This document shows positions 44,031-53,905 of a DNA stretch of 64,000 nt, piece after piece. The translations under genes and the position numbers were made by a program. A model generated the notes under the pieces. That model had not been told where the DNA came from, made no database searches, and saw nothing but the letters and a program-made list of their open reading frames with translations. This DNA is from Pseudomonas sp. NFR16 (GTDB taxonomy: Bacteria; Pseudomonadota; Gammaproteobacteria; Pseudomonadales; Pseudomonadaceae). The stretch lies in assembly GCF_900108875.1 (NCBI RefSeq), contig NZ_FNYJ01000001.1, positions 248,001 to 312,000 on the forward strand, written 5' to 3'. Within the stretch, counting starts at the first letter, position 1; each line of letters starts with the position of its first letter.

Positions 44031-44775
44031 GAACGCCTTCCAGGAGTGAATCGAATTTTGATTGCATGCCTTTCTGCGCGGAGTCGACGGCGCTGTCTTG
44101 GGCTTTCTGAACCATCGCGTCCTGCATTTTTTGCGCGAGGGTCGGGTTGGCCGCGTCCTGCGGCAGGGCATTGTTTTGGGCGATCTGGGCTTCGGTCGGT
44201 GTCTGGCGCAACACATCGGCGCCGCGCACGGCCACCACCTGGTTGTTGTCGACCAGCACGCGCAGGCCATCGGATGAGAACCAGATCCCGTCCTTGCGCA
44301 GCGAGTTGGCGTCGAAGGCGACTTTCCATCGGCTGTTTTCTTCCGAGCGGAAGAAGGCGGCAACGCCGACATAGCCGGTGGCCTTGTTCAACGGCCATTG
44401 GTTGTTCTGCCCCATGCCCGGCAGCAAGGTGATTTCCTGGCTGTCGAGCAGCGTATTGCCGAGCGCGCGTTGCGGGTCGTCCCACAGGGAGTCGGCGTCG
44501 GTGGACGCAAAACGCTCAAGTGCCGTGAGCTGATAGACCCGCAGCACCACCGACAGCGGTTTGCCCGAGTCGTCCGGGTTAAGCTGATTGCCGCCGTCGG
44601 AGGTCAGGATCACCTTCTCTTTATCGCCGAACAGCATGTCGCCCGCCCATGTGTCGTCGACGCGCTTGCTGGCCCGGTCGGTGATGCCGCAGGCGGTCAG
44701 CGCCATCACCATCGTCAGGACGGTGAAACCCTTGATCCAGCCTGCGCTGGCACGTTCCATGTTGTGCATCTTCAT
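44023..44775 (-). CDS. tssJ: TssJ outer-membrane lipoprotein with extended C-terminus
   Basis: A 250-residue lipoprotein. The signal peptide ends in the lipobox LTAC with Cys29 and Gly after it, favouring outer-membrane sorting. The beta-sandwich core (LSVVLRVYQLTALERFASTD, then LLPGMGQNNQWPLN) contacts TssM. Typical TssJ proteins are clearly shorter; here about 60 extra residues, rich in Gln, Ala and Asp, extend past the core (PTEAQIAQNNALPQDAANPT). The role of the extension is unknown. Confidence 0.92.
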   Translation of the reverse strand: MKMHNMERASAGWIKGFTVLTMVMALTACGITDRASKRVDDTWAGDMLFGDKEKVILTSDGGNQLNPDDSGKPLSVVLRVYQLTALERFASTDADSLWDDPQRALGNTLLDSQEITLLPGMGQNNQWPLNKATGYVGVAAFFRSEENSRWKVAFDANSLRKDGIWFSSDGLRVLVDNNQVVAVRGADVLRQTPTEAQIAQNNALPQDAANPTLAQKMQDAMVQKAQDSAVDSAQKGMQSKFDSLLEGVHE

Positions 44776-44799
44776 GACTACTACCTATGAATGCTCGAA

Positions 44800-47397
44800 T
44801 CAGGTGAGGCGATAGGCGAAGTCGCCGTCGCTGCCCAGTTCGATGTCCAGCCGTTGAATCGGTTTGTCCTGGGCCATGCGTTCGAGCACGTGCTGGGCAA
44901 GCTCAGGCATGAGCGTCTTGGACAGAATGTTGTCGATGTTGCGCGCGCCGCTGTCGACCTCGGTGCAACGTGCTGCAATGGCCGCCACCAGCGACTCGTC
45001 GTAGCCGAGCACGGCCTGATGATTGCGCTCGAAACGCTTGCGGATGCGCTCCAGCTTCAGGGCGACGATGCGTTGCAGAATCGCGTCCTTGACCGGGTAG
45101 TAAGGGACGATGGACAGGCGGCCGAGAAACGCCGGCTTGAACACCTGATTCAACTCATCGCGCAGGCCCTCGACGATTTCGTCAGGCGTCGGTTGCTCGG
45201 CCGCGTTCAGGCACCACTGCATGATCCGGTCGGTGCCGGTGTTGGACGTAAGGATGATCACGGTGTTGCGGAAGTTGATCTCGCGACCTTCGCCGTCGTC
45301 CAGCACGCCTTTGTCGAAGACCTGGAAAAACAGCTCCAGCACATCGGGGTGGGCCTTTTCGACTTCATCGAGCAGCACGACGCTGTAGGGTTTGCGCCGT
45401 ACCGCTTCGGTCAGCACGCCGCCTTCACCATAGCCGACATAACCCGGCGGCGAGCCCTTGAGGCTGGAGACGGTGTGCGCTTCCTGATACTCGGACATGT
45501 TGATGGTGATCACGTTGCGTTCGCCGCCGTACAGCGTGTCGGCCAGCGCCAGTGCGGTTTCGGTCTTGCCGACGCCGCTTGGACCCAGCAGCAGAAAGAC
45601 GCCGATGGGCTTGTTCGGATCTTCCATGCGCGCCCGGGAGATCTTGAGGCGCTTGCCGATTTCCAGCAGCGCGTGGTCCTGGCCCAGTACACGCTCGCCC
45701 AGAAGTTCCGGCAGGCGCTGCACGGTCTCGATTTCGTCACGCAGCATCTTGCCCAGGGGGATGCCGGTCCAGCCGGAAATCACTTCGCCAATGGTACCGC
45801 CATCCACCAGCGCGTGAACCAGCGGCTGTTCGCCTTGAACGGCTGCAAGCTCGGCGCGCAACGCCGAAATCTCCTGGGCATCGGGCGTTTCGCTGACGCT
45901 GGTGCGGGCAAGTTGCTCGACCAGTTCCAGCTCGCGTCTCCATTGTTGCTCGAGGGCTTCGCGTTGCTCCCGTGCCACGCCCAGCTCTTCGCCAAGTGCC
46001 GCGAGGCGACGAGCATGATCGCTGCCTTTGGCCGCTTCCTGCTGCAATACGGTGATTTCCGCCTCGACGTTTTCAATGAGGCGTTTGCAGTCTTCCAGCG
46101 CGCCGGGTTGGGCCGATTGCGCCAGCGCCACCCGCGCACAGGCGGTGTCCAGCACGCTGACCGCTTTGTCCGGCAGTTGGCGTCCGGTGATGTAGCGATT
46201 GGACAGGCGGACGGCCTGCACCAGCGCTTCGTCCATCACCGTCACCTTGTGGTGCTCCTGCATTTTGCCGAGCAGGCCACGCAGCATGTGAATGGCTTTG
46301 TCTTCGTCCGGTTCTTCGACCTTCACCACCTGGAAGCGGCGGGCGAGGGCGGCGTCTTTCTCGAAATACTTCTTGTACTCCGCCCAGGTCGTGGCCGCGA
46401 TGGTGCGCAATTCACCACGGGCCAGCGCAGGTTTGAGCAGGTTGGCGGCGTCGTTCTGTCCGGCCTGACCGCCCGAGCCGATCAGCGTGTGGGCTTCGTC
46501 GATGAACAGGATGATCGGGTGCAGGCTGCGCTTGGTTTCTTCGATGACCGATTTCAAACGATTCTCGAATTCTCCCTTCACGCCGGCGCCGGCCTGCAAC
46601 AGGCCCAGGTCCAGGGTGTGGATCGCCACGTCCTTGAGCACCGAAGGCACGTCACCCTGCACGATGCGCAGCGCCAGACCTTCGACCACTGCGGTCTTGC
46701 CGACGCCGGCTTCGCCCGTGAGGATCGGGTTGTTCTGCCGACGACGAGTGAGGATGTCCACCATTTGCCGCACTTCGAATTCGCGACCCAGCACCGGATC
46801 GATGCGGCCTTCGCGGGCGCTCTGCGTCAGGTTGACGGTGTACTGGTCCAGCGCAGGCGTCTTGCCGTTGCCAGCGAGGGGGCGACCGGCACTCGCCCCC
46901 GACGTGCCCAAGGGCTTGGCCAGTCGCGATTCCGGGCTTGATTCGACCAGCGCTGCGAGGTTGACCCGCAGATCGTCGGCGTTGATTTTTTCCAGTTCGA
47001 CGGCCGAGCCGACCACGACGCGGCGCAGCTCATCGTCGTCCAACAGGGCCTGAATCAGGTAGCCGGTGCGAATCTGGCTCTGACCGAACTCGATCGAGGC
47101 CAGCAGCCACGCCTGTTCGATCATGCGGGTGATGTGCGGCGACAGCGCGGGCGTGCGGGTGTTGCCCTTTTTGAAGGTGCCCAGCGCCGTGACCAACTGC
47201 GCCTGCAAGCGCTCAGGCATGACGTCGTAATGCCGAAGGATGGCCGGCAGGTCGTTGTCGTTGCCTTCAAGCAGTTGCAACAACAGGTGCTCGACTTCAA
47301 CGTCGTAATGATGCTCGGAAAGGCACAGTGCGGCGGCGGCTTCTGTGGCTGTACGACTGGTTTCGTTGAGCTTGGCGAACAGCGACTTCAGGTTCAC
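44800..47397 (-). CDS. clpV: TssH (ClpV), AAA+ ATPase that recycles the contracted sheath
   Basis: An 865-residue ClpB-like protein. The N-terminal Clp_N domain is followed by AAA1 with Walker A GEAGVGKT at 228-235 and [15 protein letters not shown] short middle domain leads to AAA2 with GPSGVGKTE and the arginine-finger region. It disassembles contracted TssBC tubules. Its ATG overlaps the tssG stop (ATGA) and its end lies 24 bp before tssJ. Confidence 0.96.
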   Translation of the reverse strand: MNLKSLFAKLNETSRTATEAAAALCLSEHHYDVEVEHLLLQLLEGNDNDLPAILRHYDVMPERLQAQLVTALGTFKKGNTRTPALSPHITRMIEQAWLLASIEFGQSQIRTGYLIQALLDDDELRRVVVGSAVELEKINADDLRVNLAALVESSPESRLAKPLGTSGASAGRPLAGNGKTPALDQYTVNLTQSAREGRIDPVLGREFEVRQMVDILTRRRQNNPILTGEAGVGKTAVVEGLALRIVQGDVPSVLKDVAIHTLDLGLLQAGAGVKGEFENRLKSVIEETKRSLHPIILFIDEAHTLIGSGGQAGQNDAANLLKPALARGELRTIAATTWAEYKKYFEKDAALARRFQVVKVEEPDEDKAIHMLRGLLGKMQEHHKVTVMDEALVQAVRLSNRYITGRQLPDKAVSVLDTACARVALAQSAQPGALEDCKRLIENVEAEITVLQQEAAKGSDHARRLAALGEELGVAREQREALEQQWRRELELVEQLARTSVSETPDAQEISALRAELAAVQGEQPLVHALVDGGTIGEVISGWTGIPLGKMLRDEIETVQRLPELLGERVLGQDHALLEIGKRLKISRARMEDPNKPIGVFLLLGPSGVGKTETALALADTLYGGERNVITINMSEYQEAHTVSSLKGSPPGYVGYGEGGVLTEAVRRKPYSVVLLDEVEKAHPDVLELFFQVFDKGVLDDGEGREINFRNTVIILTSNTGTDRIMQWCLNAAEQPTPDEIVEGLRDELNQVFKPAFLGRLSIVPYYPVKDAILQRIVALKLERIRKRFERNHQAVLGYDESLVAAIAARCTEVDSGARNIDNILSKTLMPELAQHVLERMAQDKPIQRLDIELGSDGDFAYRLT

Positions 47398-48464
47398 AGG
47401 GAGACCCCATCAAAAGGAATATGGAAAACGGCACAGCGGGAAGGCTCGACCTCGACGTCCGGGCGTTTGAGCCAGCCCAGCCAGCCCAGGGCAACGTTGC
47501 CTTGACGACCCAGCCGCGCGAGCGGCACGGCCTGGCGCGCGAGGGTGGGCGCGATCTGAAAGTCCAGTTGGGCGCCGACGTAAAAGCGCACCAGTTCCAC
47601 CAGTTTCCGGTAGTCCTGTGTGCCTGGCTGAAAGCGCTGGTAATCGGCCAGTTGCAGCGGGCCGATGTCGATGCGTACACACGACTGATAATCCCAGACG
47701 CGATTGCCCGCCACCGCGCTCTGTCCGAGGACGGCATTCTTGCGACCCAGTTGCGTCCACTGGTTGACATCGAGCTTCAGCCAGCGCCCGGCAAACTGAC
47801 TCACCTTGAACGGCAGCGAGAAATAAAAGCCGAGCATGGCCTGCAGGTTCAGTGCGTTGCGCGGCTTCTGCGCGAACATCCCGGAGAAGTAGCTGAACAG
47901 CTCCCGACGCAACGGCGAGCCATTCGGGCCGAACTTCTGTTTCTGCGCCTGGGGCCCGAAACCCACCAGGTTGAGCAGGTAACGGTCGAAGTTCGACGTG
48001 CCGGTGCGCTCGTACTCGATGTAGAACTTGTACTTTTGCCAGGCCTCGTAAAACAGCGTGGTCATGCGATGCGAAAACAGATCGAGAAAAGCGTGCGCAG
48101 CGTCGTCGCGGTATTGAATGTGCCGTTCCATCAGCAGTTCGGTGTAAGGACGCGGCAGGACGCCGGACGGGCCGACCAGCCCCATGAACGTCACCTGCAC
48201 CTCCGACAGTGGCAGGCCGGTGGCCGATACGTTGCCTTCGCGCTCGAACTTCAGGTCGCTGACTTCACTCGCCGGAAAGTTGAGTGACAACTGCGAACGA
48301 AAGCGCAGCGGATCTTCATGCGGCCGCGTCTGCAGGTCCATGCGCCCGTTCCTGCTGTAATGCAGGCGGAGCAGGCGCACCAATTGAAAGAACTCGAATC
48401 GGTGCGGCTCAGCCCGTGCCTGGTCGATCAGACCAGGGGTTGATCGCCGGTTCGCGGGGGCCAT
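47394..48464 (-). CDS. tssG: TssG, T6SS baseplate subunit
   Basis: A 356-residue protein with the family opening AEPHRFEFFQLVRLLRLHY and the central PRPYTELLMERHIQYRDDA. It forms a TssF2G heterotrimer at the baseplate wedge. The 5' end overlaps tssF by 37 bp, a common tssF/tssG arrangement, and its stop overlaps clpV. All neighbours are co-oriented, so it belongs to the long structural operon. Confidence 0.95.
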   Translation of the reverse strand: MAPANRRSTPGLIDQARAEPHRFEFFQLVRLLRLHYSRNGRMDLQTRPHEDPLRFRSQLSLNFPASEVSDLKFEREGNVSATGLPLSEVQVTFMGLVGPSGVLPRPYTELLMERHIQYRDDAAHAFLDLFSHRMTTLFYEAWQKYKFYIEYERTGTSNFDRYLLNLVGFGPQAQKQKFGPNGSPLRRELFSYFSGMFAQKPRNALNLQAMLGFYFSLPFKVSQFAGRWLKLDVNQWTQLGRKNAVLGQSAVAGNRVWDYQSCVRIDIGPLQLADYQRFQPGTQDYRKLVELVRFYVGAQLDFQIAPTLARQAVPLARLGRQGNVALGWLGWLKRPDVEVEPSRCAVFHIPFDGVSL

Positions 48465-50260
48465 TGGACCACTCTCTTTTCGCGCTGCAAGGTGCGTAGG
48501 GTTAATTGGGTAAAGCTGTTGATCGAGCAGTACTGGCCGAAAAAATGGTCCAGCACCATGCCGAACAGGAACACACCGCTGCCGGTGTACTGGCTTTCGT
48601 CGAAGGTGAGGGTAATGCCGACGCCGCGAACGAAATTGGGGCGCGGATGGCCGATGCGAGCGACCACCGGCTCGCTGGCGACCGAGACGATGCCATTGAT
48701 CTGCTTACGGATCGCCGAGGTGTTGCGGTAGTTGTACAGCGACAACAGTTCGAGCAGCACTTCACGGCCTTTGGACACCAGCGACATGTGGTTCAGCGAC
48801 AGGTGCGAGATCAGCTTCCAGACCACGCCATTGCCCAGCGGCACGCGTACCGAAGCGGTAGGCTTGCGTAGGCAGCGGATGTCCTTGATCACCGAGCTGG
48901 CCGGAATGTTGAAATCGCCCCGCTCGCCGCCGAACGGCAGCATCAGCGGCATGTCGCGGTTGCTGCAGGTCAGTTTCAGGCTCAGCGTGTCGTTGCTGGA
49001 ATTGATCAGTTCAAGATCGCGGTCGACGACCCGGATGAACATGTTCGTGCCATCGTTCTGACGGTTTTGCACCGGGCGACGGCGGGCGATCCAGAAACTG
49101 TTGCCTGGCCCTTGATCGGCCCGCGGCTCGAAGAACGGATGGCAGGTCGCAACCTGATCGATGCCGCCGAGTTTCGTGACACGGCGCACGCGATCGATGG
49201 ACACGACTTCGGCGGACGACTGCAGACGCACATCAGGTGTGACGGCGTATTCGTGCTGTGCGTGGGTCAGCGTGATCGGCTCGGCCTGCTGGCGGAAGAG
49301 GTTGATGATCGGCGTGCAGTTGAGCTTGAAGTTGGCGCGCCCGATGTTCTGCGTCAGCCGCGCCAGGCGGTCGTTCAGGTCGTAGTCGGAAAAATAGAAG
49401 TTGATCTCGACCTTCTGCAGCGCCTTTCCGGCGAGGATGCGGCCAAACCCGGACAGGTCGAAAAACATGAATTTGTCCGGGAAGGTGAAGTATTCATGCA
49501 GCAGGCGATACCCCAGAAACGAGCGTTCGGAGTAATCCACCAGACCTTCGTCCAGCCCATAACCTACGGCTTTGAGCGCGCCGGCCGGCAGCGCCACTTC
49601 CCGGCTGCGACCTTCGTCCTCGAAAGTGACCGTCGCCTTGGCGAGGTTGTTGAACAGCAACTCATACAGCTGCAGCATCAACGTGCTTTCGCCATCGAGG
49701 AAGAACCGCAGGCTGTCCATTTCCATCTGGCCGAACAGCGCGTCGGTGGTCGTGCCCAGACCGATACGCAGGTGGGCCACCAGATCGGCGCTGTGGCCGT
49801 TGAAGGCCGAACGTTCCATCTCGACGAAGGAGGCCTGTTGCACCGCGATTGGCCAGAGCTCCACCGGGTAGCACGTGCGGAATTTGCACACCACACCGTC
49901 CACCGGGTTGGCGCGAATCTCGGTATGCCGGGCGACGCGATAGGCTTCAGTGACTTTTTCGTTCTTGCCCATGCTGAACTCGACGATGGACATCGACGGG
50001 GTAGGGCGCAGGTAGTGCGGGTACAGCACCTCGAGGAACGACTCGACGATCTCCGGAAACTCGTCGTCCAGTTTTTTGTGGACGCGGGCTGCCAGAAACG
50101 AAAACGCTTCGATCAGACGTTCGGTATGCGGGTCTTCACAGTTATCGCCCTCGATGAGCAACCGTGAAGCGATTTTCGGATACTGGCTCGCGAACTCCTG
50201 GCCCAAAAAGCGCAGGTGCGACAGTTCCTTTTCGTAATAGGGGAGCAGGTCGTCGAGCAT
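48428..50260 (-). CDS. tssF: TssF, T6SS baseplate subunit
   Basis: A 610-residue protein starting MLDDLLPYYEKELSHLRFLG, the strongest signature of the family, and of the usual length (about 600). With TssG, TssE and TssK it builds the wedge that docks under VgrG. Its ATG shares one base with the tssE stop (TGATG), so it is coupled to tssE translation; its 3' end overlaps tssG. Confidence 0.96.
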   Translation of the reverse strand: MLDDLLPYYEKELSHLRFLGQEFASQYPKIASRLLIEGDNCEDPHTERLIEAFSFLAARVHKKLDDEFPEIVESFLEVLYPHYLRPTPSMSIVEFSMGKNEKVTEAYRVARHTEIRANPVDGVVCKFRTCYPVELWPIAVQQASFVEMERSAFNGHSADLVAHLRIGLGTTTDALFGQMEMDSLRFFLDGESTLMLQLYELLFNNLAKATVTFEDEGRSREVALPAGALKAVGYGLDEGLVDYSERSFLGYRLLHEYFTFPDKFMFFDLSGFGRILAGKALQKVEINFYFSDYDLNDRLARLTQNIGRANFKLNCTPIINLFRQQAEPITLTHAQHEYAVTPDVRLQSSAEVVSIDRVRRVTKLGGIDQVATCHPFFEPRADQGPGNSFWIARRRPVQNRQNDGTNMFIRVVDRDLELINSSNDTLSLKLTCSNRDMPLMLPFGGERGDFNIPASSVIKDIRCLRKPTASVRVPLGNGVVWKLISHLSLNHMSLVSKGREVLLELLSLYNYRNTSAIRKQINGIVSVASEPVVARIGHPRPNFVRGVGITLTFDESQYTGSGVFLFGMVLDHFFGQYCSINSFTQLTLRTLQREKRVVQWPPRTGDQPLV

Positions 50261-50742
50261 CAGTTGAGGTTCTGTACTTTGTATTCCTGGGTGTTGACCT
50301 GCAGCACCGCGTCAAATGAAACCTGACGCGACACATCCTGCAGGCGCAGTACGGCGTCGACCCGAAAGGTCAGCATGCGTTGGCCGGTCTGTTGGGCCAA
50401 CAATTGTACTTTCACGCTGCGAAAGCGCCGGTCGCCCACTGAAATCGCCTTCTCCAGCTGGCGCTGAATCAGCAGGCGATCCTGCGGGTCGAGCACACTC
50501 TTGCTGGTGAAATCGGGCATGCCGTAATCGAGGATCGTGCCGCTCAACTGGGCGAAGCCGTTGAGCTCTTCGGCGACCAGAGACTGGCGAGTGTTCACCA
50601 GAATCTCCAGGTCACGGACGATGCTGGCCTTGTAATCGGCCAGCGAACACAAGCGTTGCGATGACGCTTCGATGGATTGGTGCGGACGGTCGTCCAGCAA
50701 CCGGTCCAGCAGTGACGGCAACAGCTTGTGTTGGCTACTCAT
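50260..50742 (-). CDS. tssE: TssE, gp25-like baseplate protein
   Basis: A 160-residue protein from the ATG at 50742 with GGGAGG upstream. The gp25-like domain carries VRDLEILVNTRQSL and YGMPDF, followed by a C-terminal beta region. It initiates sheath polymerisation and contacts TssB/TssC. It begins 25 bp after the tssC stop and is translationally coupled to tssF. Confidence 0.94.
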   Translation of the reverse strand: MSSQHKLLPSLLDRLLDDRPHQSIEASSQRLCSLADYKASIVRDLEILVNTRQSLVAEELNGFAQLSGTILDYGMPDFTSKSVLDPQDRLLIQRQLEKAISVGDRRFRSVKVQLLAQQTGQRMLTFRVDAVLRLQDVSRQVSFDAVLQVNTQEYKVQNLN

Positions 50743-50767
50743 ATTGCCTCCCTGGCAACGACATCGA

Positions 50768-52270
50768 TCAGCCGCGTGTGGATTGCGGCAACTCTGCAAC
50801 CAGGCGCAGGGACGCGGTCAGTTCGTCCAGTTGATAGTGCGGGCGCAGGTACGTCACGGCCTTGTAGACGCCCGGCTTGCCAGGCACTTCAAAGACCTCG
50901 GCACGCGCTTCGCGCAGCGGGAACTTGGCCTTGGCTTCCTGGCTTGCGGTGTCGTCGAGCAGCACGTAGCTGGACAGCCACTTGTTCAGGAACAACTCGA
51001 CGTCCTTGCGCGAAGCGAAGCTGCCGACCTTGTCGCGCATGATCGCTTTCATGTAGTGAGCGATACGCGAGGTGGCGAAGATGTACTGCAGCTGTGCCGA
51101 AAGCCGCGCGTTGGCGTTGGCGATATCGGTGTTGTACTGCTTCTGTTTCTGCGTCGACTGCGTGCCGAAGAACGCGGCGTAGTCAGTGCCCTTGCAGTGC
51201 ACCAGCGGAATGAAACCCAGGTCCGACAGCTCTTTTTCACGGCGGTCGGTGATCGCGATTTCGGTCGGGCACTTGAGGGCAATTTCGCCATCGTCGGTCT
51301 TGAACGTGTGGGTCGGCAGGCCTTCCACCAGACCGCCGCCTTCGACGCCGCGAATCGCCACGCACCAGCCGTAACGGGAGAACGCATCGGTCACGCGTGT
51401 GCCCAGGGCGTAGGCGGCGTTCATCCACAGGTATTTGTTGTGGTCGCGACCGTCGACGCTTTCGACGAAGTTGAATTCCTCCACCGGCGTGGTATCTGGC
51501 CCGTACGGCAGACGACCTAACACGTGGGGCAGGGTCAGGCCGACGTAGCGAGAGTCTTCGGAGTTACGGAAGGACTTCCACTTGGCGTATTCGACGGTGT
51601 CGAAAATCTTCGCCAGGTCACGCGGGCCCGACATGTCGGTGAACGAGTCCCAGCCGAACAGCTCAGGCGATGCCGCGGAAATGAACGGCGCATGGGCCGC
51701 TGCCGCGACGTGGGAAATCTCTTCGAGCAGGTACATGTCTTCCGGGTTGCGGTTGAATTCGTAATCGCCCAGCAGCATGCCGAACGGCGCGCCACCGAAG
51801 GTGCCGTACTCTTCTTCGTAGATCTTCTTGAACAGCGCGCTCTGGTCGAATTCCGAGGACGCCTTGAGGTCGCGCACCAGGTCTTTTTTCGAGGCGTTGA
51901 GCAGGTGAATCTTCAGCGTGGTGCTGGTTTCGGTCTGATCGACCTGATATTTCAGGCCGCGCCACGATGCTTCCAGCTGCTGAAATTCGCGAGCGTGCAT
52001 GATCTCGTTCATCTGCTCGGAGAGCATCGAGTCGATTTCGGCGATCCGGGCATCGAGCACGGCAATCAGGTCTTTGCTCGGCGTCATCTCGCCTTCGAGG
52101 ACCTGACCCACCAACTCACCAATCAGATCGCGGGTGCGGGTGCGCTCGGTTTCGGAACGGGCGACGCGGCTTTCGGAAATGATGCTGTCGAGCAGCGAGG
52201 ACTGTGGCGCGAAGTTTTCCACTTCAACCAGATCGGCGTCCTGCTGAGCTACGGTTTGTTTATCGTTCAT
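50768..52270 (-). CDS. tssC: TssC (VipB), large sheath subunit
   Basis: A 500-residue protein. Diagnostic stretches are LEASWRGLKYQVDQTET, FGMLLGDYEFN, LPHVLGRLPYGPDT and the C-terminal RPHYQLDELTASLRLVAELP. It interlocks with TssB to form the contractile sheath around the Hcp tube. It starts 14 bp after tssB, the standard order and spacing. Confidence 0.97.
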   Translation of the reverse strand: MNDKQTVAQQDADLVEVENFAPQSSLLDSIISESRVARSETERTRTRDLIGELVGQVLEGEMTPSKDLIAVLDARIAEIDSMLSEQMNEIMHAREFQQLEASWRGLKYQVDQTETSTTLKIHLLNASKKDLVRDLKASSEFDQSALFKKIYEEEYGTFGGAPFGMLLGDYEFNRNPEDMYLLEEISHVAAAAHAPFISAASPELFGWDSFTDMSGPRDLAKIFDTVEYAKWKSFRNSEDSRYVGLTLPHVLGRLPYGPDTTPVEEFNFVESVDGRDHNKYLWMNAAYALGTRVTDAFSRYGWCVAIRGVEGGGLVEGLPTHTFKTDDGEIALKCPTEIAITDRREKELSDLGFIPLVHCKGTDYAAFFGTQSTQKQKQYNTDIANANARLSAQLQYIFATSRIAHYMKAIMRDKVGSFASRKDVELFLNKWLSSYVLLDDTASQEAKAKFPLREARAEVFEVPGKPGVYKAVTYLRPHYQLDELTASLRLVAELPQSTRG

Positions 52271-52284
52271 CGTCGAGCTCCTGC

Positions 52285-52818
52285 TTACTCTTTGGCGTCG
52301 GTGGCTGGCACAGCGGCTTCACGGCCGAATTCCTTGCCCAGCGTTTTCAGCTTTTCGGTGTTCTGCAACACGTCCATCAGCAGCTCTTCGAGCTTGTCGT
52401 TGCCGCCCATCTTGTTGCGCAGGTCGGCCAGTTTGTTGCGGACCTCCAGCAGCTTGCGCAGCGGTTCGACCTGCTTGACCACGTTCTGCGGTTCGAAGTC
52501 TTCCAGGGTGTTGAAGTTGAGCTCGACACCCAGCTGCGTGCCGTTCTTGGCCAGCGTGTTGTCGACCCGATACGCCAGACGCGGCTTGATGCCCTTGAGC
52601 ACGCCGTTGAAGTTGTCACGGTCGATGAAGATGAACTTGCGGTCCTTGAGCTTTGGCAAAGGCTCCAGCGGATTGCCGGAGAAATCGCCCAGCACGCCGA
52701 CGACAAAGGGCAGCTCTTTCTTTTCCTGAGCGTCGCCGATGTCCACGTCGTAAGTGATATGAACCCGAGGGGCGCGAACGCGGTCGAGTTTGTGCTGGGT
52801 ACTTTCCTTCTTCGCCAT
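52285..52818 (-). CDS. tssB: TssB (VipA), small sheath subunit
   Basis: A 177-residue protein of usual size. It shows RVHITYDVDIGDAQEKKELPF and LPFVVGVLGDFSGNP, the family hallmarks, and a C-terminal helix (KLEELLMDVLQNTEKLKTLG) that pairs with TssC. It lies 68 bp after the unknown first gene of the operon and is followed closely by tssC. Confidence 0.97.
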   Translation of the reverse strand: MAKKESTQHKLDRVRAPRVHITYDVDIGDAQEKKELPFVVGVLGDFSGNPLEPLPKLKDRKFIFIDRDNFNGVLKGIKPRLAYRVDNTLAKNGTQLGVELNFNTLEDFEPQNVVKQVEPLRKLLEVRNKLADLRNKMGGNDKLEELLMDVLQNTEKLKTLGKEFGREAAVPATDAKE

Positions 52819-52886
52819 CGTGATCTCCTGTGCGAGTGACTCGCTGCAATTCGTTTGCGTGTCGGCCCGACGATGAGCCGGCCGCG

Positions 52887-53636
52887 TTACAGTCCTTCGA
52901 TCGTCATCAGCAGGCGCTGACGAATCTCATCTTTCATTTCCATGATGCTGTCGTGGCCCACCAGCTCCTCGAAACTGGTGTTGCCGGCGATCTGGGTGCT
53001 GCTGCGAATGACCGAGTCGTCCGGCAGCGTCGAGCGCACCGGCGAGCTGATCACGCAGAAGGGCAGGTCGCCGAAATCTTTAAACCGCTCGAAACTGACC
53101 GGGAAGCGCAGCCCTTCGAACAGGCGGCCGAGGCCCGGTGATTTACTGATGCAATAGAACAGCACCAGGTAATGCACGACGAAGCGATACAGCTCGGCAC
53201 TGCTGCGGTTCGGGTCCTTGATGACCTTGCGGAACTGCGCCAGATCGAATGAGTTAAAGCCCACTACCCAGCGCGTCGGGCTGGTGATTCGAATGGTCTG
53301 GCCGCTCTGTTCCAGCACCTTGTCGTATTCCAGTGGAAACAATTCGGGGGTGGTGCTGATGAGGTTCAGCGGCACTTCCATTTCATTGACCAATTGGAAC
53401 GGAGACGCCGCGCCAATTCTGTCGTACAGCTCTTTGAGTTCTTTGAAGTGATGCTGGGTTTCACGACCACTGCTGCGCTGGGCGCCTTGCAGGTATTCGC
53501 CAAACAGCGTTTGCGGGCGTATCAGCAATGACAGCGTCGCCAGATAATCCGAAGCCTGCGCTTTGAGCGCGTCGGAAATAGCCCGCGTCTGGCTTCGCAG
53601 CTTGATCAATGCTTCTACATCAAACGTCTGAGTCAT
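52887..53636 (-). CDS. First gene of the T6SS operon, unknown T6SS-associated protein
   Basis: A 249-residue soluble protein from the ATG at 53636, with AAGGATG upstream. No signal peptide, membrane helix or recognisable catalytic motif is visible. It is mixed alpha/beta in appearance, with conserved-looking stretches such as SPTRWVVGFNSFDLAQFRKV and LGRLFEGLRFPVSF. It does not resemble any core Tss protein I know. Its position as the promoter-proximal gene, co-oriented with tssB, marks it as part of the system, perhaps an assembly or regulatory factor. Confidence 0.7.
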   Translation of the reverse strand: MTQTFDVEALIKLRSQTRAISDALKAQASDYLATLSLLIRPQTLFGEYLQGAQRSSGRETQHHFKELKELYDRIGAASPFQLVNEMEVPLNLISTTPELFPLEYDKVLEQSGQTIRITSPTRWVVGFNSFDLAQFRKVIKDPNRSSAELYRFVVHYLVLFYCISKSPGLGRLFEGLRFPVSFERFKDFGDLPFCVISSPVRSTLPDDSVIRSSTQIAGNTSFEELVGHDSIMEMKDEIRQRLLMTIEGL

Positions 53637-53644
53637 CGATACAT

Positions 53645-53652
53645 CATCCTTG
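53645..53652 (-). promoter_or_regulatory. RsmA/CsrA-like motif overlapping the first ribosome site of the T6SS operon
   Basis: The minus strand reads CAAGGATG, a perfect fit to CANGGANG, eight bases before the ATG of the first operon gene and coincident with its Shine-Dalgarno AGGA. RsmA is known to repress T6SS loci in P. aeruginosa by binding such sites. Function here is inferred, since short GGA motifs also occur by chance in ribosome sites. Confidence 0.45.
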
Positions 53653-53844
53653 AACCCTTTCTCCAGACTTGCCGACCAACAACAGGGCAATGAAAGGGCT
53701 ACACATTTCTCAACCGGCACACCTGCTCGAGAAGTCAGACCGGACAAACAACGTCGCGGAAACTGCGTCGCACAATAGGTGGAAGTGGGGTGCTAGCAAA
53801 TCGATATTGACTAGCCAGTAGCGTCAGCTCAGGCACCATTTCGC

Positions 53845-53860
53845 GTAGGAAAGTTCCTAC
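53845..53860. promoter_or_regulatory. Palindrome downstream of the shared T6SS element
   Basis: GTAGGAA-AG-TTCCTAC is a perfect 7-bp inverted repeat with a two-base spacer, starting 11 bp downstream (minus direction) of the shared element. It could be an operator or, as RNA, a GGA-containing hairpin in the leader. Confidence 0.45.
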
Positions 53861-53870
53861 AGACGCCAAG

Positions 53871-53905
53871 TTTTTCTCGTTTCTGTTACACATCGCAATG
53901 ATGTC
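53871..53905 (-). promoter_or_regulatory. Shared T6SS upstream element, copy A
   Basis: On the minus strand it starts GACATCATTGC, continues through GTGTAAC and ends GAGAAAAA. A second copy (B, 58870-58904) agrees at 27 of 35 positions without gaps in my hand alignment. Both sit upstream of minus-strand T6SS-related genes in the same orientation (235 bp here from the first start codon). TTGC(G/C)(A/G), 17 bases and AAAAA(C/T) could be a weak sigma-70 -35/-10 pair. Confidence 0.6.

Noticed and set aside
44791..46941. 716-codon plus frame opposite clpV
   Set aside because: Antisense shadow; the minus frame has both AAA+ domains.
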